Origin: Herbaspirillum sp. WKF16
GTDB lineage: Bacteria; Pseudomonadota; Gammaproteobacteria; Burkholderiales; Burkholderiaceae_D
Assembly (NCBI RefSeq): GCF_028993615.1
Contig: NZ_CP118632.1
Coordinates: 3,782,001 to 3,846,000 of the forward strand
Length of the DNA stretch: 64,000 nucleotides
Reading direction: 5' to 3'
Numbering within the stretch: the first letter of the stretch is position 1; every line of letters starts with the position of its first letter. Below, piece after piece: positions 20,548 to 29,100 of the stretch. Below the pieces are notes generated by a model, which did no database searches, had not been told where the DNA came from, and was given only the letters and a program-made list of their open reading frames with translations. The position numbers and the translations under genes were made by a program.

Positions 20548-21945
20548 ATGACTAACAATGATCCTAGAGGGTATTACCGGGTTTTAGGCCTTCAGCCAAA
20601 CGCAGATGCTGTTGAGATCAAAGCTGCCTTCCGTCGCAAAGCAATGGAGCTGCATCCTGATAGAAATGATGCCCCAAATGCGACAGAGCAATTCCAATTG
20701 CTTAATGAGGCATACGGAGTTCTGAGTATCCCCGAACTCCGAGCTCAATACGACACGATGTCGATAGACTCGGGACCGACTGCGCCCAGTAATCAACGTG
20801 CTGAAGAGACTCAACTCGAACCAATTGTTTGCTCTTGCTGCGGAAAAGTAACTGCACAGCCGCGCTACGCAATTTTCCGTGAGATCAAAAGCTTTATCCT
20901 CATCACGACTCGCTCGGTGGTTCAAGGAATTTTCTGTAGTGCCTGCGCAGAGAAAAAGGTTTTAAAAGCGTCGGCGATTACATGGACTATTGGGTGGTGG
21001 GCTATACCGTGGGGGCCGATCTACTCCGTACAAGCCATCATCAGCAATCTATTCGGAGGAATGCAACCGGCTAACATCAATGCCCGTTTAGCGGCGCATC
21101 AAGCTTGGTTCTTTGCTATTCAAGGAAAAACGGATATCGCTCGCGCTATTGCGCTTGACGCTATGGATTTGGCTAAGAAGATCAAGCCAGATGGAGTCTC
21201 AGCCAAATTCAAGAAAGGTCTGGGATATGATGTGCCCGACGAGGGAACTGAACTGCGTGGGCAAATCCAGAAACTATTGGAATTGCTGGGAGACGGCGGC
21301 CCTGGAAGATTGAAAGATTCATGGACTCTTTTGCGTCGCCCGTTCTATGTGCAGGGATCTGTCATAGCTTTCGTAGCTAGTTGCATAGGTATCGCTATAT
21401 TCTCTGATACATCGAACTCCTATGCACCTCCTCTGATCGGCAAGAGCCCCAAGCCCTACATGCAAGCCCCTCCTGTTACTAGCGCCCCATCTATCGCATC
21501 TGCCCCTGTACAGGCCCCTGTTAAGCCCAAGTATATCCGTCCTAGTAGGGCCCCAAATGGGCAACATTGGCCGAAATTCGCTGGCTATATAAAAGGCTAT
21601 GCCAGTCTTAACGAAAATGGATTGTCGCAAGTAACAATCGACAACAATCAAAATGACTCGGACGTTTTTGTAAAACTCGTTTCACTTGATGGTGCTAAAG
21701 CATTTCCTGCAAGGACCTTCTACATTCCTAGCCACGGTAGCTTCACGCTGCATAACGTCACAGCAGGTAGTTACGACGTTAGGTATCAGGATCTAAACTC
21801 TGGGGGACGCTCTCGTTCCGAACAGTTTTCATTGGAAGAAACTCCGACCTATCAAGGCACGCGATATAGCAACGTCACACTCACGCTTTATAAAGTCCGC
21901 AACGGCAATATGAAGACTTACGACTTGGCTGACGATGAATTCTGA
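20548..21945 (+). CDS. Membrane-anchored J-domain protein, island cargo
   Basis: 465 residues. N-terminal J-domain (about 7-71) with the HPD motif at 36-38 and FRRKAMELHPDRND, so it should recruit and stimulate an Hsp70 (DnaK). A probable zinc site follows: C95-x2-C98 and C130-x2-C133. Then a hydrophobic segment (about 141-168), a helical region, a second hydrophobic segment (about 270-288), a Pro-rich linker and a C-terminal beta-rich domain (about 335-465). AGGGGGAAACT precedes the ATG. Codon use and AT content differ from the surrounding genes, consistent with transfer. It is not DnaJ or CbpA: the Gly/Phe region and substrate-binding domains are missing. The client is unknown. Confidence 0.85.
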   Translation: MTNNDPRGYYRVLGLQPNADAVEIKAAFRRKAMELHPDRNDAPNATEQFQLLNEAYGVLSIPELRAQYDTMSIDSGPTAPSNQRAEETQLEPIVCSCCGKVTAQPRYAIFREIKSFILITTRSVVQGIFCSACAEKKVLKASAITWTIGWWAIPWGPIYSVQAIISNLFGGMQPANINARLAAHQAWFFAIQGKTDIARAIALDAMDLAKKIKPDGVSAKFKKGLGYDVPDEGTELRGQIQKLLELLGDGGPGRLKDSWTLLRRPFYVQGSVIAFVASCIGIAIFSDTSNSYAPPLIGKSPKPYMQAPPVTSAPSIASAPVQAPVKPKYIRPSRAPNGQHWPKFAGYIKGYASLNENGLSQVTIDNNQNDSDVFVKLVSLDGAKAFPARTFYIPSHGSFTLHNVTAGSYDVRYQDLNSGGRSRSEQFSLEETPTYQGTRYSNVTLTLYKVRNGNMKTYDLADDEF

Positions 21946-22031
21946 TACTACGCCTCCCTTTATCCGAGTAACGTTCAGGAGTACTTTGGTATGTCATGCA
22001 CGTCTGTGTAATTGTTTATAAGACCGAACGT

Positions 22032-22049
22032 GGACGCGGGTTCAATTCC
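22032..22049 (+). repeat. Degenerate ssrA T-arm copy
   Basis: GGACGCGGGTTCAATTCC matches 17 of 18 bases of the tmRNA T-arm at 20112-20129 (GGACGCGGGTTCGATTCC). It stops before the CCGCCTCCACCA part and lies 105 nt upstream of att copy 3, so it looks like a decayed ssrA fragment from an earlier insertion. Confidence 0.6.
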
Positions 22050-22153
22050 AATTCGATATAATGTGTCTGGAAATTTGTTACACAAATCTTCCCCACATGG
22101 CAGATCAACAACCGTCCTAAGTTATTGATTGTAAACGATTTTTGGTTGAGGCA

Positions 22154-22174
22154 TTCGATTCCCGCCGCCTCCAC
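22154..22174 (+). repeat. att-like repeat copy 3 (right end of island)
   Basis: TTCGATTCCCGCCGCCTCCAC, identical to 20121-20141, then diverging (TG instead of CA), so the CCA is lost. This marks the right junction with chromosomal DNA. Confidence 0.8.
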
Positions 22175-22204
22175 TGGCCCCGTCAAGGGCAGCTCAATCC
22201 AAGC

Positions 22205-22498
22205 TCAAGGCTTCCTGGGCGCCACCACAACCAGCTCGCCCTTCCATGGCACGATGGCATCGTCCAGGGTCGACACGTACTGTCCGTTGCGGCCCGTCAC
22301 CTCGCGCAGGAACTGGGCGATTGCCTTTCGGCATAACAGCACTTGATCCTCTTCGCTTTCCGGCACGCGGCGGATGTGGAATTCCGCGCTCATGCGCGCG
22401 CTTCCGAGGCCGCTGGTGACTTCAACACCGACGTTATAGCCGCTCTTCAACCACACGAAACCTGCCTCGTGGCTCGGGGCATCGAAGTAAAAACGCAT
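22205..22498 (-). CDS. Hypothetical protein (97 aa)
   Basis: Start at 22498 (MRFYFDAPSHEAGFVWLKSG) chosen because GGGAG lies seven nt upstream; a 30-residue extension to 22588 has no such site. A soluble alpha/beta-looking product without signal peptide or membrane segment, ending GELVVVAPRKP. The gene ends 30 nt from the island's right repeat and is the first chromosomal gene on that side. No family recognised. Confidence 0.65.
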   Translation of the reverse strand: MRFYFDAPSHEAGFVWLKSGYNVGVEVTSGLGSARMSAEFHIRRVPESEEDQVLLCRKAIAQFLREVTGRNGQYVSTLDDAIVPWKGELVVVAPRKP

Positions 22499-22571
22499 GA
22501 AGGACTCCCGGTTCGGAAAGCAGGAAGCTGCGCAGGCGGAGTTTTCCAGTCGCGATGCACAGTCCCTGTCG

Positions 22572-22769
22572 TTAGTCGTCCAGGACAATCAGCGGCCTTG
22601 GATCGACGGCGTAACTTGTTTGCCCCTCCTTGATGGCATCGTGTCCGAGCACTTCTTCGGCGGCCAGGTCATCGTCGGCCTGGAGGGAGAATTCGCCCTG
22701 GAAAATCCGATCCGTGGATGGGAAAACCTGCGGCGCCGGATTGATGCGGCGCCTGTTTGCTTTGCTCAT
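22572..22769 (-). CDS. Hypothetical small protein (65 aa)
   Basis: Starts MSKANRRRINPAPQVFPSTD with a strong GGAGG five nt before the ATG at 22769. Basic N terminus, acidic C terminus (LAAEEVLGHDAIKEGQ, LIVLDD). It precedes the 97-aa gene by 73 nt on the same strand, so the two may be co-transcribed. No family recognised. Confidence 0.55.
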   Translation of the reverse strand: MSKANRRRINPAPQVFPSTDRIFQGEFSLQADDDLAAEEVLGHDAIKEGQTSYAVDPRPLIVLDD

Positions 22770-23083
22770 GATGCCTCCGTTTCATATTGGATGGCACATC
22801 CAATACCGATCGCAAAAACTCCACGTGCTCCCTCATAGTCAGATCTGGATCGCGATGGCGCAAAGCGAGTGAAGGCGGTGAAAGACAGGCACGGAAAGCG
22901 GGGTCGCAGGGCTAGCCGGCGACTAGCCTACGGTACTCCCATTTCCCCGGCAAATCCGGAAAGCCCTTTCTATATTTATTAATCCGAATGGCGCGCCGAT
23001 AGGCATATCCGATGCTGCGCGCCATCCTGCGCGCAGGTCATCGGCGGCCTCGCCGGCACGGCCTCCGGCACACCATATACTGC
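22770..23083. other. Intergenic stretch
   Basis: About 310 bases with no gene that combines a start, a ribosome-binding site and plausible composition. A 66-codon minus-strand frame at 22923-23123 was considered and rejected. Confidence 0.35.
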
Positions 23084-23353
23084 TCAATCCAGCCTGCGAT
23101 AGAACCACGACCGGACCCGGCATTCATTCTTGATGTAGGCCAGCATGCGATTCAAGCTTTCTTCCGCGTCCGCGCGGCTTGCATCCGATCCCGGAGAATC
23201 GCCTTCTGGCGCCGGAACGCCCGGCTGGGCGCCGGGCGACAACATTTCCCTGAAACGGAGAATCACCTCATCGAGCTCCATCCGCTCGGTGGAAAATTCA
23301 AACGAATACGCAAGCTCTTCGCCTCGCATCCGGTACTTGATCTGGCATCGCAT
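23084..23353 (-). CDS. Hypothetical protein (89 aa)
   Basis: GAGGA lies eight nt before the ATG at 23353. The product begins MRCQIKYRMRGEELAYSFEF, has an acidic Ser/Pro/Gly linker (about 40-60) and a C-terminal helix ending in NECRVRSWFYRRLD. Charged, no membrane segment. No family recognised; coding status rests on the ribosome-binding site and composition. Confidence 0.5.
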   Translation of the reverse strand: MRCQIKYRMRGEELAYSFEFSTERMELDEVILRFREMLSPGAQPGVPAPEGDSPGSDASRADAEESLNRMLAYIKNECRVRSWFYRRLD

Positions 23354-23778
23354 CTGGCATCCTCATTCCATGAAAAGTGTGCGCCCGCGTCGGTAGCGGT
23401 GAAGACGGACAGATGGAGACACGCTGGCCAAATCCGCGGTCCCGATGCGTCCTCTGCGCGCCTGCCAATCTAATGGATTTCGCGAAAACGAAAACGACAA
23501 CGTGAGCGGCGGACATGGCAACAATGGACAAGCCGATCCGTCGTCGCAGGCTGGCGCCGCCGGTTGCCGGCCGCTTCATGGGCCTTCCGGTCTTTGCGCG
23601 ACAAAGATGGCGCTGGCGTACCTGATTTAAAAAAGAAAATCGATGCCGTTGACGCTATGATGAATCAAGCAGGGCCGGCTGCCTTGACCACTGCTGCGCG
23701 ACCGAAAACCACGAACTATGGATGGAAGCGCCACCGGCGTCCTCCATCAAGCTCCACCGTCGATCCAGGCGGGACACG
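23354..23778. other. Intergenic stretch
   Basis: About 425 bases without a supportable gene or recognisable signal. Short overlapping frames on both strands lack ribosome-binding sites. Confidence 0.35.
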
Positions 23779-23997
23779 ATGCAAAAGAGAACCAGTCTGA
23801 TCAAAACGCTCCATGACCTCAAAACCGCCCACGACGCCGCCTCCGATGCATTGGGGCGTATCGCGCGAACCGCGGTGGTATCGGAGAACGGCGAAGCCGT
23901 CTCTCCCATGCTGGAGTTCCTGCAGGACTACCAGGATGCCCTGAAGGAAGCCAAGCGCCAGGCCCTCCACGCGCAGGTGATCCTGTCGGATCTCTGA
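23779..23997 (+). CDS. Hypothetical helical protein (72 aa)
   Basis: Begins MQKRTSLIKTLHDLKTAHDA. Largely alpha-helical, with a Leu-rich heptad-like pattern and no cysteines or signal peptide. GGCGGGACACG precedes the ATG at 23779, a modest ribosome-binding site. It lies 106 nt upstream of the phasin gene on the same strand. No family recognised. Confidence 0.5.
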   Translation: MQKRTSLIKTLHDLKTAHDAASDALGRIARTAVVSENGEAVSPMLEFLQDYQDALKEAKRQALHAQVILSDL

Positions 23998-24103
23998 TGT
24001 CGCCGCGGGCCCGCCCGTGCGCGCGTCGTTTAATTCATCAACCGTCCTCGCCGGACATCACGCAAGAAACCATCCGCCCACCTCCCACGAAAGGACCTGA
24101 GCC

Positions 24104-24691
24104 ATGCCGCATCTCGACCACGAAGACATTATCGCCCTGTACCGCACCTACGCCAAACATCAGATAGAGGCCGGCCTGGAATTCGGCGCCGGTGCGCTGG
24201 AATGCAGCGGACAGTTGTCCGCCCTCGGTGCGGCCGCGTTCAGGAAGGGCCTGGCCAATTCGATGGAAACCGTCCAGCAGTGCATGGGCGCCGCATCGCC
24301 TGCCGAATTCATCGGGCTGGTGAGCGCCCAGGCGCCCAAGCGCACCGAGGAGAGCATGGCCCTCGCGCGGCAAGCCGCCGAGATCGTCGGTGCGCTGGGC
24401 GCGGAGTTGACCCGCGCGACGCAGCAGCACGCCATCGACCTGAACAAGCAGGTGACGCAATCGCTGAACGGATTGGCTGGAAGCCGCGGCGCACCCATTC
24501 CGGCCATGGACTTTGCCTGGCAAAACAGCCTGGGCGACTTCCCTTCCATCGTCACGCAAATGGTCGAGACCGGCCGGAAGATGATGCATGCCTGGAATGC
24601 CAGCGTGGGAAGCGACATCCAGGCCGCCCCGCCGATGTCCGGCAACCAGAAAGATAAGGAGAGACCCGCGGCCAGGCACGCGCGCGCATGA
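24104..24691 (+). CDS. Phasin-family protein (polyhydroxyalkanoate granule-associated)
   Basis: 195 residues, with AAAGGACCTGAGCC before the ATG. The product is almost wholly amphipathic helix with phasin-type features: AALECSGQLSALGAAAFRKG-like segments, QQHAIDLNKQVTQSLNGLAG and FPSIVTQMVETGRKMMHAW. Phasins coat polyhydroxybutyrate granules and control their size. A GGCCCGGC/GCCGGGCC hairpin (24697-24718) follows the stop but lacks a U-run. The neighbouring FNR-type regulator reads towards it from the other strand. Family placement is from helix pattern and length, so moderately sure. Confidence 0.65.
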   Translation: MPHLDHEDIIALYRTYAKHQIEAGLEFGAGALECSGQLSALGAAAFRKGLANSMETVQQCMGAASPAEFIGLVSAQAPKRTEESMALARQAAEIVGALGAELTRATQQHAIDLNKQVTQSLNGLAGSRGAPIPAMDFAWQNSLGDFPSIVTQMVETGRKMMHAWNASVGSDIQAAPPMSGNQKDKERPAARHARA

Positions 24692-24739
24692 ATGCAGGCC
24701 CGGCCTTCGCGCCGGGCCGCCTTGCGCGCCAGGCGCAGG

Positions 24740-25522
24740 CTAGGCGCCCTGGCCGGCGGCGCGGCCCTGGCATTGCTCCCATGAGAGCATGTTGCAAGCC
24801 AGCTGCTCCAGGGTGCGCGGGTCCAGGATCTGCACTTGCCGGATCCGGATGGTGATCAGGCCGGCTTGGGTGAACCGGGCGATCAAGCGGCTGGTGCTGG
24901 CATTGCTGAGCCCGAGGTAATGCGAGATGTCCGCCCTGCTCATCTGCAGCCGGAACTTGTTCGCCAGGCCGCCGCGCCGCGTGGCGCCGGCCGACAAATC
25001 GCACAGGAAGGCGGCGAAACGCTGCTCCGACCTTTTCTTCAACAGCAGCATCTGGCGCTGGTTGCGCAGCGCGGCATCGCGCAGGCGCCGGATGAGCTCG
25101 CGGTTGAGCAAGGGCGTCTCCATGGCCAGCGCCTCCAGCTCCGAGAACGGGACCTCGCACACCACGCTATCCTCCAGCGCGATCGCCTCCGACTTGTAGA
25201 CCGGCGAGATGACGCTCTCCAACGCGAGGATGTCGCCGGCCTGGTGGAAGCCCGCCACCTCGACGTTGCCCTCGGCGCAGCCCAGCTCGGTCTTGAAGCT
25301 GCCGGTTCGCACCACGACCAGGTTGGTGAACGCGTCATCTTCGCGGTAAGCGTACTCGCCGCGCAGGATGCGCCGGCGGCGCCCGATCAGTCGCTCGAAG
25401 CCCGCCGCCTGCTCCGGATCCAGGTCGCGGATGAAGCAACGGTCGCGCACGACGCAGGTGGCGCAGGAAAGGACTGGGAAAAGCGCGACGCGCTTGGCTG
25501 TCGGTGGTTCAGGATCCTGCAT
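24740..25522 (-). CDS. FNR-type Crp/Fnr transcriptional regulator
   Basis: 260 residues. The N-terminal cysteine cluster CATCVVRDRC plus the later Cys in SVVCEVPFSELE matches the four [4Fe-4S] ligands of E. coli FNR. A cyclic-nucleotide-type sensory barrel (about 40-155) is followed by a dimerisation helix and a C-terminal winged helix (about 185-245) with SRADISHYLGLSNASTSRLI, close to the FNR recognition helix ETISRL but with NASTSRL. It should sense oxygen. The start at 25522 has GGAGGAAACCC upstream; a 15-residue extension is rejected. No FNR box (TTGAT-N4-ATCAA) was found in the window. Confidence 0.88.
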   Translation of the reverse strand: MQDPEPPTAKRVALFPVLSCATCVVRDRCFIRDLDPEQAAGFERLIGRRRRILRGEYAYREDDAFTNLVVVRTGSFKTELGCAEGNVEVAGFHQAGDILALESVISPVYKSEAIALEDSVVCEVPFSELEALAMETPLLNRELIRRLRDAALRNQRQMLLLKKRSEQRFAAFLCDLSAGATRRGGLANKFRLQMSRADISHYLGLSNASTSRLIARFTQAGLITIRIRQVQILDPRTLEQLACNMLSWEQCQGRAAGQGA

Positions 25523-25748
25523 GGGTTTCCTCCGGTGACTGAGCATCGGCATCCTCGTGGAGAACAAGGCTTGCTCCCATGTCGAATGTAGAGCATTTCA
25601 CACCGCCGAAAACGACAAGATCCATGCCGCCATCGCCACCTGTGGCGCCCGATGGCACGCCGCGACGATCCGACCGGATGAAAAAGGAAGGGAGAAAAGA
25701 GGCAATGACGACGCCGTTCGCCGCGCTTGGCCGCGCAGCCTGCTGGGG

Positions 25749-25994
25749 CTAGTCGATCAGCTCGGTGAGCTTGTTCTGCCCGCCGATGATCTTGTCGAGG
25801 GTATTGACCAGCGCCCGCCTCTTTTCTTGCGCCAGGGGCAGGTGCTCCAGCTGTGAAATGATCTGTTCCAGATTTGATTTCAGGTTGGCCACCGCTGCAG
25901 GATTGTGCTTGACCAGTGCAATCAACACCAGCGATTGTGCCAGAAGCACTCCATCCAAGTAATCCAGATGCTTGCTTATCTTATCTTTCGACAT
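25749..25994 (-). CDS. Small helical protein, paralogue of the 30644-30862 product
   Basis: 81 residues from the ATG at 25994, preceded by GGGGAGAGTG. It shares DGVLLAQSLVL and the C-terminal EKRR-AL-NTL-KI pattern with the protein at 30644-30862. Both are all-helical, lack signal peptides and flank the large CheB/CheR hybrid gene on opposite sides. No family name is recognised. A role as partner of the hybrid sensor is inference from position alone. Confidence 0.7.
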   Translation of the reverse strand: MSKDKISKHLDYLDGVLLAQSLVLIALVKHNPAAVANLKSNLEQIISQLEHLPLAQEKRRALVNTLDKIIGGQNKLTELID

Positions 25995-26194
25995 CACTCT
26001 CCCCTATGGAGACGATGCAGGGCAGCGAATTGTATCGCCCGCTCTCAAATCACCGTCCATCCCTCTACAGCCATGGGACGCCGAAATGACGGTTTAGTCA
26101 ACCTGAAATTAACCTCGCGCCCAGGCGCATCTGCGCCGAGGAAGTTTTCATATTGACAAGGCGGGGCCAGGCCCGCCCTGCGGGGCGGTGCGCA

Positions 26195-29100
26195 TCACCG
26201 GCCCCACAAGGCGCGCGCGGCGTCGACAAGGGCATCGAAGCTGACCGGCTTGCGCAGATGCGCGGAAAAACCCTGCGCCAGCAAGGCGCCGACCTCGGCT
26301 TGCTCAATCCCGGCCGTGAGCGCGATGACCGGCGTGCGCGCGGCCTCGGGCTGCAACCGGAATTGCCCGATGAAGCCGCTGTCGGCCGGCGTCGGCGTTG
26401 CGATATTGACCACGACCAGGTCGAAGCGGCCTTGTTGTGTTTGCAGCAAGGCCTCCCCGGCGCTGCCGGCTGCCGTCACCGAGGCGCCGCAGGCGGCCAG
26501 CAAGTCGGCCAATGCCTGCAGGTGCTCCCGGTTGTCATCGAGCACGAGCAGGCGCCGTCCGGCGAACAGCTCCCCGTCCCCCTCCGCCCTGCCCGGCGGC
26601 GCCAGGGCTGCCATGGTTTCATACGCGGGCAAGCTGATCGTGAAGGAGGCGCCCTTGCCCGGCCCTTCCGAGGCTGCGGCGACACTGCCGCCGTGATATC
26701 TCGCCACTTGCCACGCCAACGCCAGGCTGATGCCCAACCCTCCTCCCTCGACGCGTGGCGCGCCAAGCCGGTCATCAAGGGTGAACAGACGCGGCAGCAA
26801 GTGGTGCGCGATGCCCGCTCCGGTATCGGCAATGCGCAAGGAGCACATGCCATCCCGCTCGAACAGCGACAACGCGATGCCCCCATGCGCGTCGGTGAAC
26901 TGGATGGCGTTGGCCAGCAGGCTCCAGATGCTGCGCTTGAGCCGGGCGCGGTCGGCAAACACCATGAGGGTGGCGCCCGGCATCTCGCTGGTCAGCGCCA
27001 GCTGCTTGGCGCCGATGTCGGCGCTCAGGGACTGCACGACCTCGCCGGTGATCGCCGCCATGTCGACCAGCGACTTGTTCAACGCCAGCTTCCCCGCCAA
27101 CGCGCTGCTCAGGTCGAGCAAGCTGTCGATGCTGCGGGTCTGGTCGAGCACGGCGGTGCGGATGGTATCGGCGACCTGGGCAATCCGCGGCGTCTGTTGC
27201 GCTTCCGGAATGCGCAGCAGCAGTTCGGCGTTGAGCTGGATCAGGTTCAAGGGATGCTTGAGCTCACGCGACAGCCCGACCAGGAATTCGTCGCTGGCGC
27301 GGCGCGACGCCAAGGCTGTGGAAGGCGATTCGGCGTCGCGCCGGTATTCGCCTGCCGCGCCATCGCCCAGGTCGCGCACGATCTTGGCGAAACCGGTGAT
27401 CTCATCGCCGTCGAGCCGGGTGGTGCTGCTGCTGCAGAAGATCCGGCTGCCGTCCTTGCGGAGGTACCACCGTTCGTCCAGCGTCCGGCCTTCGCCGCGC
27501 GCGGCGTCCAGCTCGGCGGCGGCGACGCCGCGCGCATTGTCCTGCGGCGTGTAGATGCCGGCGATGTCCTGGCCCAGCATTTCGGCCTCCTGGAAGCCGA
27601 AGATGCGCTCTGCGCCGCTGTTCCAATAGCTGACGCGGCCTTCCCGGTCCATCGCGATGATGGCGTACTCGCGGGTGCTGGCGGCCACGGCGCGCATGCG
27701 CCGCTCTTCCTCGGCCAGTTTCTGTTGCGTCAGGTGCAGGCTAGTGAAATCGATGAAGGTGAGCACCAGGCCGCTGATCAGATCCTCGTTGGTGCGATAG
27801 GGAATAAGACGGGCGATGTACCAGTTGCCGTCGGCGCCCCGGACTTCGCGTTCGCAGGTGTTCAGGGTCTGGAACACCTCGTCGGCATCCTGTTCCAGCA
27901 TCTTGTAGTCGAGGCTGTGGGCGATATCCATCAGCGGCCGCCCGATGTCGCCCGCGATCAGCTTGAAGATGCTCCCGGCGCGCGGGGTATAGCGCTTGAT
28001 GCGCATGGCGCGGTCGACGAAGATGGTGGCGATTTCGGTGGAAGCGATGAAGTTGTGCAGGTCGTCGTTGCTCTTGCTGGTTTCATCGACCTTGATCTTC
28101 AACTCATGGTTGACCGTGATCAGTTCCTCGTTGATCGATTGCAGTTCTTCCTTGCTGGTCTCAAGCTCTTCGGTAGCCGACCTCAGCTCCTCGTTGATGG
28201 CCTGCAGCTCCTCGTTGGAGGCCTTGAGCTCCTCGGCCGAGGTTTCGTACTGCTCGATCGTCAGCTGCAACTGCCCCTTGGTCATGAAGAGCTCGTTCTC
28301 CAGCTGCCTCGCGATGAAGGAAGTGCCCGCCTCGCCGCCCTGGCCCGCGGTGCTGCTGTTCTCCGATTCGTTGAACAGCACCAGCACGAAGTCGCCGGGA
28401 ATGCTGTCGTGGCGGATCGGCCTGATCGTCAGGCTGACATAGTATTTCTGGCCGTCCCGCTCGACCGGCACCTGCCGGGTCTCGACATCGACGGCATTTT
28501 GCGCCACCTGGAACAGGCCGGTCCGCAATTCCAGCCGCAGCTCGGGAATCACCAGCGCGATCAGGCCGTGCGAAGGCTCGCCGGCGACATAGCGCAGATA
28601 GCGCCCGGCCTTCTCGGACAGGTGCACGATCTCGCCGTCGCGGTTCGCCAGCACGCTGGGCGGCGCATAGTGCTCAAGCAGGCGCTGGTGCAGGTCCGCA
28701 TACGGCACGCGCGGACGCGGCTCGGCGGCGACGTAGCCGGGCGTGGCCGCCGGCACCAGCAGCGGCGGCAGCGGCGGCACGTAGTGGGTGCTGCGCGCGA
28801 TGGTCGAGGCCTGATAGATGCGGTTGCGCTTGTCGACCGGATTGAAGAAGCGCGACGCGATGTCGGCCGACTCCGAGCTCCCCAGGAAGAGGAAGCCGCC
28901 CGGCGTCAGCGCGAAATGGAACATCTCCAGCACCTTCTCCTGCACATCCCGGTTCAGGTAGATCAGAAGGTTGCGGCAGCTGATCAGGTTCACGCGCGAG
29001 AACGGCGGGTCGCGCAGGACGTTGTGCGAGGCGAACAGCACCTTTTCGCGCAAGGCGGTCCGGACCTGGTAGTGCTCGTCCTGCTCCGCAAAGAACTGGC

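Larger units (their letters stand above)
20121..22174 (+). mobile_element. Mini genomic island nested in ssrA
   Basis: About 2.05 kb bounded by direct repeats of the ssrA 3' end and divided by an internal copy at 20299-20318. The larger segment (20319-22153) is clearly AT-richer than its neighbours and carries one gene (J-domain protein). No integrase, excisionase or replication gene was found, so the element is either a remnant or was mobilised in trans. The sequence that follows the third repeat returns to typical GC-rich composition. Confidence 0.75.

Noticed and set aside
22923..23123. 66-codon minus-strand frame
   Set aside because: No ribosome-binding site and overlaps the better-supported 89-aa gene.
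23298..23579. 93-codon minus-strand frame
   Set aside because: No start signal, composition like a shadow frame, overlaps 23084-23353.
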